Origin: Entomomonas sp964395065
Lineage (GTDB): Bacteria; Pseudomonadota; Gammaproteobacteria; Pseudomonadales; Pseudomonadaceae
DNA length: 51,807 nucleotides
Assembly (NCBI GenBank): GCA_964395065.1
Contig: CAYNAM010000001.1
Coordinates: 1 to 51,807, forward strand
Reading direction: 5' to 3'
This document shows positions 35,225 to 43,939 of this stretch, one piece after another (the stretch's first letter is position 1; each line of letters begins with the position of its first letter). Position numbers and translations under genes: made by a program. The notes under the pieces were generated by a model. It was not told where the DNA came from and did not search any database. It saw only the letters and a program-made list of their open reading frames with translations.

Positions 35225-36133
35225 ATGAAAACATTAGTTATTGCCTTAGGTGGGAATGCATTATTACAGCGCAAAGAAGCGTTAACGGCTGAAAACCAAT
35301 ATAAAAATATTGCGATACTAGCAGAAATGATTATTAAGCTAGCTAAAAACTACCGCATCGTATTGGTTCATGGCAATGGCCCTCAAGTAGGTTTATTATC
35401 TCTTCAAAATGAAGCCTATAAAGAAGTTCCCTCCTATCCATTAGATATTCTAGTAGCTGAAAGCCAAGCAATGATTGGTTATATGATCACTCAAAAAATT
35501 AATGAGCTTGATCCAGCACAACGTATTACTACTATCTTAACGCGTATGGAAGTTGATCTAAACGATCCAGATTTTAAAAACCCAAGTAAATTTATTGGCC
35601 CTGTTTATGATGAAGCACAAAAAAATGCTTTACAAAAAGAACAACCACACTGGCAGTTCAAAAAAGATGGTGAGTTCTATCGTCGTGTTGTTCCATCTCC
35701 AAGACCACAAAAACTAATTGAAAGACAATCTGTTAATGTTTTACTTGATGCTCAACACATTGTAATTTGTGGTGGCGGCGGTGGTATCCCTGTAAACAAA
35801 GATAACAATACTATCAAAGGTATTGAAGCGGTTATTGATAAAGACTTAACAGCATCACTTATTGCACAACAACTAGGTGCTGAAAACTTTGTCATACTTA
35901 CAGATGCTGATGCTGTCTACACTGGTTGGGGTACACCAGAACAAAAAGCAATTGAAAAGGCTACAACGGAAGAGTTAGCCCCTATGGGAGTTTCTGATGG
36001 TTCAATGGGACCTAAAATCATGGCTGTTTGTGATTTCGTAAATAACACAGGTCATAACGCTTATATTGGTGCATTAAAAAATATTAATGATATTATGAAC
36101 GGGAAATCAGGAACATTAATTTATAAAAAATAA
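35225..36133 (+). CDS. arcC: carbamate kinase
   Basis: A 302-aa enzyme of the amino acid kinase family that transfers phosphate from carbamoyl phosphate to ADP, giving ATP, CO2 and ammonia. Hallmarks are ALGGNALLQR, VLVHGNGPQVGLL, RRVVPSPRP, ICGGGGGIPV and ILTDADAVY. Because AllFGH make carbamoyl phosphate, this is the energy-harvesting step of the operon, equivalent to AllK (YbcF) of E. coli rather than to arginine-deiminase ArcC. No arcA or arcB is nearby. Confidence 0.96.
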   Translation: MKTLVIALGGNALLQRKEALTAENQYKNIAILAEMIIKLAKNYRIVLVHGNGPQVGLLSLQNEAYKEVPSYPLDILVAESQAMIGYMITQKINELDPAQRITTILTRMEVDLNDPDFKNPSKFIGPVYDEAQKNALQKEQPHWQFKKDGEFYRRVVPSPRPQKLIERQSVNVLLDAQHIVICGGGGGIPVNKDNNTIKGIEAVIDKDLTASLIAQQLGAENFVILTDADAVYTGWGTPEQKAIEKATTEELAPMGVSDGSMGPKIMAVCDFVNNTGHNAYIGALKNINDIMNGKSGTLIYKK

Positions 36134-36147
36134 TATCCGAGGCATTT

Positions 36148-37371
36148 ATGGACAATACCAACAAACTACATAAACAAGAACTTATACCTTACTGGGTTAA
36201 GTTGACAGCCATTTTCTTTCTTGGTTGGATAGCGCTCTACGCAACACGTAGCATCATCTCTCCTCTCAAAGGGAACTTAGAAAGTGCTTATAGCCTCACC
36301 AATGCTGAGATTGGTTCAATCATGAGTTTATTCTATTTAGGGTATACTCTCTTGAACGCACCTTCAGGTCTTATTGGTGATATCCTAGGCAAAAAGCTCG
36401 TTCTAGTTACTGGAGTAATAGGGTTCGGTGCCTTTACAATCATCTCAGGAACCATGTCAACTTATACTATGTTCATGTTTATGTGGATATTAGTTGGTAT
36501 TTTTCAAGGCTTCTTCTATGGACCTCAATATGGCCTCTCCTCAGAGGCTATACCAAAGAAACACTTAACGCTTGGTAGTGCCATCATTAATAGTGGAATG
36601 GCGTTTGGTCTATCATTTGGTTATTTTATCTCAACCTCATCACTTGAAAATGGCTATAACTGGCATACACCCTTTTATATTATTGGTGTTATTACCATCA
36701 TTATCGGCTTATTAATGTGGTGGATTATTAAATCTCGCCCTAGCACAACCAATAGTACAACTGCGAGTACACCTAAAGAAAAAATTAGTTTTAAGCAACT
36801 TTTCTGTAACCGTAATATTAATATGTGCTATATCATTATTTTCTCAGTAATGTTTGGCTTCTTTGTACTGGTCACTTGGTTACCTGCTTATTTAGAAGAA
36901 GCCAGAGGAATCAAAGGAAATAACATAGCCACTATTGCCTCACTGGTACCTTGGTTTGCAATTCCGGGATCATTATTCTTTAGTTGGGTATGTGATAGAC
37001 TAGGCTCACAAAAACCTGTTCTATTAATTATGCTGCCTATTTCGCTTATTGCCGTATTAGCTGTTCCCTTAAGTAGCTCTATTACAGTTTTAGTTATTGC
37101 GCTTATTACTTATGGCATAGTCGGCAAAATCAGTACTAACCCTGTACTTGTTGCTATTGTAGCTAATAGCGCACCCCCTAATACACTAAGTACTTCATTT
37201 GGTGTTTATAATTGTTTAGGGATGATTGGTTCTATTTTAGCCCCTGTTGTTACTGGTTGGATTAAAGATACAACGGGTAGTTATGATCTAAGCTTTTATG
37301 TTGCAGCAGCATTAATCGGTGTAGGAATGATTGCTACATTGATGATTAAACAAGAGTCAAAAGCCTCTTAA
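36148..37371 (+). CDS. MFS transporter, probably for the ureidoglycolate/oxamate pathway
   Basis: A 407-aa twelve-helix transporter. The loop 2-3 signature GLIGDILGKKLVLVTG is of MFS type, and VCDRLGSQKP lies in the loop 8-9 copy. The N-terminal helix WIALYATRSIISPLKG is like organic anion/phosphate-ester members. It starts 14 bases after the carbamate kinase gene and ends the operon, so uptake of a ureide (allantoate, ureidoglycolate, oxalurate) or export of oxamate is the likely job. The substrate is inferred from context only. Confidence 0.8.
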   Translation: MDNTNKLHKQELIPYWVKLTAIFFLGWIALYATRSIISPLKGNLESAYSLTNAEIGSIMSLFYLGYTLLNAPSGLIGDILGKKLVLVTGVIGFGAFTIISGTMSTYTMFMFMWILVGIFQGFFYGPQYGLSSEAIPKKHLTLGSAIINSGMAFGLSFGYFISTSSLENGYNWHTPFYIIGVITIIIGLLMWWIIKSRPSTTNSTTASTPKEKISFKQLFCNRNINMCYIIIFSVMFGFFVLVTWLPAYLEEARGIKGNNIATIASLVPWFAIPGSLFFSWVCDRLGSQKPVLLIMLPISLIAVLAVPLSSSITVLVIALITYGIVGKISTNPVLVAIVANSAPPNTLSTSFGVYNCLGMIGSILAPVVTGWIKDTTGSYDLSFYVAAALIGVGMIATLMIKQESKAS

Positions 37372-37376
37372 TCCAT

Positions 37377-37411
37377 TAAAAGGGTAGTCAAAGTATTCGA
37401 CTACCCTTTTT
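37377..37411 (+). terminator. terminator of the allFGH-arcC-MFS operon
   Basis: AAAAGGGTAGTC and GACTACCCTTTT form a perfect 12-bp stem with a 9-nt loop, followed by T residues. A-rich sequence precedes it, so it may also stop allS transcripts from the other strand. Confidence 0.9.
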
Positions 37412-37419
37412 CATATCAA

Positions 37420-38334
37420 TTAACTTACAGCATTTAGAAAATACTTAACTGCTGTATTTTCTGACTTAAATAAGTTTATTAAATAGTCAACCACAGGACC
37501 TTTTCTACTGTCATTCCAAGCCAATGATAAAGGTGATCCATGCCTTGCTCTATAAACTTTCTTAGGAATCAATCGGCCTGAATCAATATAAGGTTGACAT
37601 AAATTTCTAGGCAAAAAACCAACACCAATACCATTTAAATGACATTCTAATTTAGTATGTAGATCAGGTACTTTAATCTCATGTTGTCTTGTCAATAACC
37701 ACGCGGTACGCTTGGGTAAATGATGGGCAGTATCATCAACATTAATCGCGGGATAAGGCCGCAACTGATCCTCACGCAAAATACCCTCAACACTGGCTAA
37801 AGGATGATGGGCTGAAACAACAAATATCCAGTTAATATCACCTAGAAAATGAACACTGATATCATTAACTAAAGATTCTGTACCCGTTACCCCAATAGCA
37901 AAATGGTAATCCTCACTAATCATTGCATCCCACACACCCATATAAACATGGCGAGAAATATGAAAATGGGTAAATGGAAATTTTGTAGATAAATTAACTA
38001 ACAAATTCGCAACAGCTGTACTATCATACAGCAAATTATTAATAACGATATTTACATTCTGCTCAACACCAGAACAAACTTGTTGGAGCTCTTCAGGAAT
38101 TGTATCAACCCAATCTTTCAACTGCTGGTAACGTGTAAACAAATACTCACCAGCAGGCGTTAATTCTATACTTCGAGTGCTGCGATTAAATAATAAAACG
38201 CCTACATTTTCTTCAAGTAACTTAATTCGGTAGCTAATCGCGGCAGACGTCCTGTGAAGAACTTTAGCCGCACGCGAAAAACTTTTACACTCCGCAACAG
38301 TAATAAAAGTGCGTATCATTTCATAATCTAACAT
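37420..38334 (-). CDS. allS: LysR-family activator AllS
   Basis: A 304-aa LysR-type regulator. The N-terminal winged helix is EMIRTFITVAECKSFSRAAK with SYRIKLLEENVGVLLFNR, and the effector domain has VNIVINNLLYDSTAVANLL and FHISRHVYMGVWDAMI, closely matching E. coli AllS, the activator of allD in allantoin use. It lies convergent to the transporter gene at the end of the locus, unlike E. coli where allS is divergent from allA. Likely target: the allD-allF divergent region. Confidence 0.93.
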   Translation of the reverse strand: MLDYEMIRTFITVAECKSFSRAAKVLHRTSAAISYRIKLLEENVGVLLFNRSTRSIELTPAGEYLFTRYQQLKDWVDTIPEELQQVCSGVEQNVNIVINNLLYDSTAVANLLVNLSTKFPFTHFHISRHVYMGVWDAMISEDYHFAIGVTGTESLVNDISVHFLGDINWIFVVSAHHPLASVEGILREDQLRPYPAINVDDTAHHLPKRTAWLLTRQHEIKVPDLHTKLECHLNGIGVGFLPRNLCQPYIDSGRLIPKKVYRARHGSPLSLAWNDSRKGPVVDYLINLFKSENTAVKYFLNAVS

Positions 38335-38429
38335 TTTATTCCTCTATGCTGCTGCGGTAATTGTAAATATTTAACTACAAAGAAACCCAGAAATAAAGCG
38401 TTATCCATGCTGTTACGCCTAAAGGCCAT

Positions 38430-40736
38430 TTATAATCCATAACGACTTACTATCTCTTGATGCTCCTCAATGGGGCCTCTCACCTCCTCAACCAAACGCA
38501 GCCAATGCACAGGATGAGCCCAATCACTTGTTACCTCTTCTAATAACTGGTGAATTTCTATAGGAGAAACAATTTTAGGTGCGGTAATGGAGAAAAATAT
38601 CGCAGGCAGTGGAGTTTCATCTAAATCAAACTGATCCGTTACCTGATAGTTTTGATTGCTGTTAACCCAAATTCGCCACCCTTTAGAATCGATGATGTTT
38701 TCAAAAGCCTTAAACGTCTCCTCACCAGGATAAACACCATCAACAAACCATGTTCGTCCAAAATCACCTTGTTTTAGCGTTTTCACCATACGATAAAGAG
38801 GAATAAAATACTTACGCTCCTCCTCATCTTCTGGTACAGGAGCCAGCTGTGCTGCATCAAACACCACTTCATCATCGACACGTTGTTGTTTTGCGGGGTG
38901 TGCAGGCTCTTTAATTACTGCTGTTACAGGGCCCGTACATCTTGCCAAATACTCTATTTTTTCATTTTCCTCAACAACTTCAATGCGTATCCAACCCCAG
39001 TTCTCCTTAATAACCCCCTCTGTTGATTCAAGAGTTATCTCTAGCTGCCGTGCTATATTCCTCGCCAAAGTCCAGTTTTGATTAGCACAACTATAGGTCA
39101 ATAAGTCCCAACTATCTGATGTTGAGTCATCTGTTTTTTCAACAATGATTTGTTGCCATTTTTCTGCTTCTGCAAAATCATCTTGTTGAACAGCTATGGC
39201 TACTAATACACGAGGAGCCCCTAAATAGTCAGGAGCCATATCATACATGTCTAAACACAGAGCTTTCGCTTCATCATAATTGTTTTCATTATAAGCCTTC
39301 TGAATCTTACACCATAAGGCAATAACAGGCTGAGTATGAATATAATAATTAGCCAATCGGTCAATTTCTGATAGTCGACCACCTCTAACTAATAAACTTA
39401 ATAATTGATAAGCCAGTGCAGACTCTTGCTCGTGGTTATTACTGATATATTGCCATAACAGCGCTTCTGCCTCTTTAATTGCCGAGCACGCTTGCAGTGC
39501 TGACACTGTAATATCAACTAATTGCTCATCATTTGGACGTTCCTGAACAGCAAGCATCAAAAACTCAAGCTCTTGCTCAGGATTACGTCCAGCTTCTTCA
39601 TTTTGGCTTGCTCTATCACTCAACCATGTTAACAACTCTTCTGCAGGCACAGGTAACGAGACTTGTGCAGAATGACTCTCAATCTCTGCTGATAATTTCG
39701 CCAATAGCTTATCCGCACCCAAAGGAGCTCTCAGCTTAGGAAGTGTCTCATTGGCAATCGCTAAGGCTTTTTTTGCTGTCCATACACTGCCACGCGCCAA
39801 TGCAAGCTTAACTTGTACTTCAGCAACCTCAATACAACGACGATGAGCACCAACCTCTACAAAATGTGTTAGAACGGCTTGTATTGCACTCCCCAGTGAC
39901 CATGAATTTTTTTCAGGCTCTTTATCTAATAACGCATTAACTGCACGCACCCAACTTAGGTAATAACGAGGTGCAACGCCACTCCATGCAGGCAATATTT
40001 CCCAAGACTCATCCACTCGCCCTAATAAAGCCAAGGTATGTGCTTTTAAAATGTGTCTATCTTGTTTACTGACAGGCCAATCATAGCCATCTATTTCTGC
40101 CTCACATTTTTCAAGGATCGCCAATGCTTTTTCAGGTTGATTTAATCGCAATAAAGCGTGTACTTCAAAAGTACGTATAGCTTCACTAACCTCCTCTCCA
40201 ATGGCTGTAATCTTATCACCTTGAACTTTTAAATAATCTAGCGCTTCTTCAGGCTTTCCCTCATCCAATAAAGCATCAGCATATTCACAAGATAAACAAT
40301 GAAAACAGCTCCATGAAGGATCAATTCGCTCAAAAGTTTCATTACAAACCGCTTTACGCTCCTCAACCCAAGCAGGGCCATCAATATTGGCATAACAGGC
40401 TGATAAGTCTTGTGTTACACAAACTGTTTGAGGGCAAGTAATGGTTTCCTCACGATGAGCAAACTCAAATAATGAAACAACGTCAGGTAAAACAGACTCA
40501 CCCTCCGACTTATTACCAATACGATTACGCATCTCCCAATGACGGAAAAAAACCTCAAGCCAAGGATTTTTCAAACTACGACTCAAAGCAATGGCCTCTG
40601 GAATTAAAGCCTCCGCCTTACCAATATTCATTTCCAAAATTTCAGTTGTCAGCTGCTCTATAAGTTTACTCGCATGCTCATGACCTGCTTCTTCTAAATC
40701 ATTCTCTAGGCGAAAAACCCAATCCCAAATATCCAT
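38430..40736 (-). CDS. large helical-repeat (TPR-like) protein paired with the Hsp90-type ATPase
   Basis: A 768-aa soluble acidic protein that I cannot assign to a named family. Residues about 1-600 are helical repeats of TPR type (for example DALLDEGKPEEALDYLKVQ, ALLRLNQPEKALAILEKCE, WCKIQKAYNENNYDEAKALC). The last 150 residues look like a separate alpha/beta domain with EERKYFIPLYRMVKTLKQGD and LPAIFFSITAPKIVSPIEI. It starts 12 bases after the stop of the Hsp90-like gene, so the two are surely co-expressed. Eukaryotic Hsp90 uses TPR co-chaperones; a similar partnership is an inference. Confidence 0.72.
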   Translation of the reverse strand: MDIWDWVFRLENDLEEAGHEHASKLIEQLTTEILEMNIGKAEALIPEAIALSRSLKNPWLEVFFRHWEMRNRIGNKSEGESVLPDVVSLFEFAHREETITCPQTVCVTQDLSACYANIDGPAWVEERKAVCNETFERIDPSWSCFHCLSCEYADALLDEGKPEEALDYLKVQGDKITAIGEEVSEAIRTFEVHALLRLNQPEKALAILEKCEAEIDGYDWPVSKQDRHILKAHTLALLGRVDESWEILPAWSGVAPRYYLSWVRAVNALLDKEPEKNSWSLGSAIQAVLTHFVEVGAHRRCIEVAEVQVKLALARGSVWTAKKALAIANETLPKLRAPLGADKLLAKLSAEIESHSAQVSLPVPAEELLTWLSDRASQNEEAGRNPEQELEFLMLAVQERPNDEQLVDITVSALQACSAIKEAEALLWQYISNNHEQESALAYQLLSLLVRGGRLSEIDRLANYYIHTQPVIALWCKIQKAYNENNYDEAKALCLDMYDMAPDYLGAPRVLVAIAVQQDDFAEAEKWQQIIVEKTDDSTSDSWDLLTYSCANQNWTLARNIARQLEITLESTEGVIKENWGWIRIEVVEENEKIEYLARCTGPVTAVIKEPAHPAKQQRVDDEVVFDAAQLAPVPEDEEERKYFIPLYRMVKTLKQGDFGRTWFVDGVYPGEETFKAFENIIDSKGWRIWVNSNQNYQVTDQFDLDETPLPAIFFSITAPKIVSPIEIHQLLEEVTSDWAHPVHWLRLVEEVRGPIEEHQEIVSRYGL

Positions 40737-40748
40737 GTCATATTCCCA

Positions 40749-42587
40749 TCATGAAAGTTTCAATATAATTTGTACTGCTTGAGTGAAGTCAGTCAACGCC
40801 TGATTTAAATTGAGTGCTTGATTTTGATTATCACGACCAGACATAATAACTTTCAAAGATCTCAATAACTTAATAGCCCCATCTACTTGTGGACTATTAG
40901 CATGAAAAGCCTCTACGAGCTCCACAATAGCCTGATTATTTAAATTAATGTACAACTTCACCATCGACGTTTTTTTAATTTGTGATGTAAATTGACGAGC
41001 TAAACGCAACGCGGCTTGAGATATTTTCTTATCCGCCTCATCCTCTTCTAAACGTTGTTTAAGTTCAGCTTCGCGGTCAATAACAACGACAAAAGGAAGC
41101 TCTACCGGCATAAACCTCGCAATAACGATCTCTTCGCTGTCCGCTAATGCATTAGTCAACCACTCAACATCATTAGCGGGCAAATCGACAAGAGAAAATA
41201 AGTGCTGATTCCCTTTCTCTGTTCCTAACTCAATGAGCCTATATTTTTTTGCTTGTGTATAACGGCGTAAAAATGGAACAACCGCATACCGATCACCTAA
41301 TGCAACAGGAACCTGTAGCGCTCGGAATAGCGTATCTTCAAAACCGCCATGACTGCCTAACATAACATGAATAGCATGATTGGATACCAATGCCTGTGCC
41401 GTTAAATCCCCCTGAGAAGTTGGAATCTTAATCGTATCCATCAGTAATTGGAATAAACGCTCATCGCATAATGAAGCACCTAATAAGGCTTCATTATGGC
41501 GCTTTAAGATTCGCCGCCAAACTTCAGGTTGTTTAGTCGCAACGGTAGCTAAACCATTAATTAATGACTCATTGAGTGCATGCTGAACAGCATAATAACT
41601 AGCATCTTTTTGTAAGTTCTCTCGACTTGCCGTCGGCACTAAACGATTGGACTCAATCACTCCACCAATAAAACCCGCCCATGAAGGTAACAAATCACGA
41701 GCATCATCATCTAACAGCATTCCACGTAAAAAAACAGATAAATTTCTATTATCACTCGTACCATAAGTTGCGCCATCCTGAACCCAAAGCATACCAATAA
41801 CATCTGCTTGCCCATCAGGGATCACAGGAAAGGTACAAATAGGTTCAAAATTTCGTTCAAATCTCGTAGCAAACGTTAAACATTTACGTTGCTCTTGCAG
41901 TGGATGAGTAACTATATCTTCGCTCTTTTTACGCCAAGGCGGCGGCTCTGGATTAATAGCATCGTTCGCATCATTGATATAAATAGGCTCATTTAGCAAT
42001 ATACAGTAACGGCCCAAAATTTGGTTGAGCGACTCTTGAGTACTAAGAAAAAGAAACTCATCCTTTAAATCTAAAATAATTTCCGTACCCACAACATGCC
42101 TTGGCTCAGTAGCAGTTACCGTATACTGCTCCGCATTTACTGAGCGATAACACCACGTCTGCTCAATAGATTGATAAGATGTTGTAATAAGCGTTACGTG
42201 TTTAGCCAACACGAAAGCAGATAAAAAACCTAAACCGAACATCCCTATTAAGCCTGTTTCATCATCCTGCTGACGAAGCTGTCTTGTATACCCAACACCA
42301 ACAGTGGCTAAAAAAGTATGTATCTCATACTCTGTCAAACCTGCGCCTGTATCAATGATTCTAACTTGCCTATTCTGCCGATCACCAATCACCGTAATCC
42401 GGCCTTTATCCAACCAACTAGGTTGTTCAATACGGCGACGCACAATAGAATCATGTGCATTTTGCACAAGCTCTCTTAAAGCAACCATGGGTGTTGAATA
42501 AAGATGTTTACTTAATACTTGCATCAACCCATTAAGATCAACACCTGCTACACAAACTTTTGATTCTATCGTAGTGATTTTACTCAT
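40749..42587 (-). CDS. Hsp90-family (HtpG-like) ATPase, divergent paralogue
   Basis: A 612-aa protein, similar in length to HtpG but too diverged to be it. The GHKL ATP site is complete: E39, N43 and D46 in ALRELVQNAHDSI, DTGAG (79-83), GMFGLGFLSAF (115-125) and the Thr of VVGTEIILDL (T168). The middle domain keeps the catalytic arginine, R322 in ASRENLQKD, where HtpG has SREIL. So ATPase activity is expected. The C-terminus is unlike HtpG. It follows ctpA by 9 bases and precedes the repeat protein by 12. Confidence 0.85.
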   Translation of the reverse strand: MSKITTIESKVCVAGVDLNGLMQVLSKHLYSTPMVALRELVQNAHDSIVRRRIEQPSWLDKGRITVIGDRQNRQVRIIDTGAGLTEYEIHTFLATVGVGYTRQLRQQDDETGLIGMFGLGFLSAFVLAKHVTLITTSYQSIEQTWCYRSVNAEQYTVTATEPRHVVGTEIILDLKDEFLFLSTQESLNQILGRYCILLNEPIYINDANDAINPEPPPWRKKSEDIVTHPLQEQRKCLTFATRFERNFEPICTFPVIPDGQADVIGMLWVQDGATYGTSDNRNLSVFLRGMLLDDDARDLLPSWAGFIGGVIESNRLVPTASRENLQKDASYYAVQHALNESLINGLATVATKQPEVWRRILKRHNEALLGASLCDERLFQLLMDTIKIPTSQGDLTAQALVSNHAIHVMLGSHGGFEDTLFRALQVPVALGDRYAVVPFLRRYTQAKKYRLIELGTEKGNQHLFSLVDLPANDVEWLTNALADSEEIVIARFMPVELPFVVVIDREAELKQRLEEDEADKKISQAALRLARQFTSQIKKTSMVKLYINLNNQAIVELVEAFHANSPQVDGAIKLLRSLKVIMSGRDNQNQALNLNQALTDFTQAVQIILKLS

Positions 42588-42596
42588 CGTAATCTA

Positions 42597-43910
42597 CTAA
42601 CCTTTTTTGCTAACGTCTGATTTAGACACAACACTTAAACCTTTTAATAATGAAATCGCTTGGTTTAATTGATAATCTTTAATTTGTAAACTATCAGCGT
42701 CATTAGTATTCGAGGTCATACCTTTTCTAGCATTATTAAGGTGATTCTGTAAATCAGCTTCCCTTACCTCAAAGCTAGGTTTAGCCTGTGACACGGTAGC
42801 TTGTGAAACGACAATATCAGGCTCAATACCTAACGCTTGTATTGAGCGACCATTGGGTGTGTAGTAGAGTGCAGTCGTCAGCTTCAACGCTTCTTTTTTA
42901 TTAACTGGTAATATTGTTTGTACAGACCCTTTGCCAAAACTTCGAGTTCCCATAATCACCGCACGATTTAAATCTTGCAATGCACCAGCGACTATTTCAG
43001 AGGCAGAGGCACTGCCGTTATTCACCAATACAACCAACGGAACTCCATTGCTAGGATCACCAATATTGGTATAAAAATGTAATTCAGAATTAGGAAGTCG
43101 CCCTTTGGTGTAAACAACAAGCCCTTTATCGACAAACTGATCAACCGTATCAATAGCAGCTTGTAATACACCACCAGGATTATCTCTTAAATCCAATACA
43201 ACGCCTTTTAAAGGCCCTTTATTTTGTTTAACTAGTTGTGATAATGCCTTATTAACTTCTTTCCCTGTGTTAGTTTGAAACTGAGAGATTCTGATATAAC
43301 CATAGCCTTTTTCTACCAACTGGGCTTTGACACTCTTCATTTGTATTTTGGCGCGTGTTAGCGTTACAACAAAAGGCTTTTTTGTTCCCCGAACAAGCGT
43401 CAATTTGATTTTTTCACCTACTTTACCTTGCATACTGATGGATGCGTCATTCAATGACATATCTTTTGTAGGGGTATCGTTAATTTTGACAATAAGATCT
43501 CCCGACTGTATACCTGCTTCAGCCGCCGGAGAATCATCAATGGGAGCAACTATTTTAATAAAGCCATCACTTTGCTCTATTTCTATTCCCAACCCGCCAA
43601 ACTGGCCTGTCGCCATTTCCTCTAAATTATTGTACATCTTATTATCTAAATAAGCCGAATGGGGGTCTAAATTACTCACCATACCCTTGATGGCATTATT
43701 CATTAATGTTTTATCATCTATTGGCTCAACATAGGCCGATTTAATTCGCTCAAATACCTCGACAAACGTTCGTAACTCATCAAGTGGCAACGTTGCCATT
43801 TGGTCACTATTTTTCGAATCCATCACCGCTTGAGCAAGCACTGCTTGGCCTGAAAATGAACATAATATAGAACAGAATATCAAAGATATAATACGTTGTT
43901 TTATTAGCAT
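42597..43910 (-). CDS. ctpA: carboxyl-terminal processing protease CtpA (S41)
   Basis: A 437-aa exported serine protease: signal peptide (MLIKQRIISLIFCSIL, cleavage near VLA-QA), a PDZ domain (about 90-170, FGGLGIEIEQSDG), and the S41 core with the Ser of NNGSASASEIVAG and the Lys of RSFGKGSVQT forming the Ser-Lys dyad. In Pseudomonas CtpA degrades cell-wall hydrolases with a lipoprotein partner. I start at the ATG preceded by GGAATAGG; the longer frame overlaps envC. Same order as in Pseudomonas (gpmI, envC, ctpA). Confidence 0.95.
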   Translation of the reverse strand: MLIKQRIISLIFCSILCSFSGQAVLAQAVMDSKNSDQMATLPLDELRTFVEVFERIKSAYVEPIDDKTLMNNAIKGMVSNLDPHSAYLDNKMYNNLEEMATGQFGGLGIEIEQSDGFIKIVAPIDDSPAAEAGIQSGDLIVKINDTPTKDMSLNDASISMQGKVGEKIKLTLVRGTKKPFVVTLTRAKIQMKSVKAQLVEKGYGYIRISQFQTNTGKEVNKALSQLVKQNKGPLKGVVLDLRDNPGGVLQAAIDTVDQFVDKGLVVYTKGRLPNSELHFYTNIGDPSNGVPLVVLVNNGSASASEIVAGALQDLNRAVIMGTRSFGKGSVQTILPVNKKEALKLTTALYYTPNGRSIQALGIEPDIVVSQATVSQAKPSFEVREADLQNHLNNARKGMTSNTNDADSLQIKDYQLNQAISLLKGLSVVSKSDVSKKG

Positions 43911-43939
43911 ACCTATTCCAAAATAAAATCTATACGCGA

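Noticed and set aside
35225..36133. Arginine deiminase pathway
   Set aside because: Carbamate kinase is present, but arcA, arcB and arcD are not. Its neighbours make carbamoyl phosphate from oxalurate.
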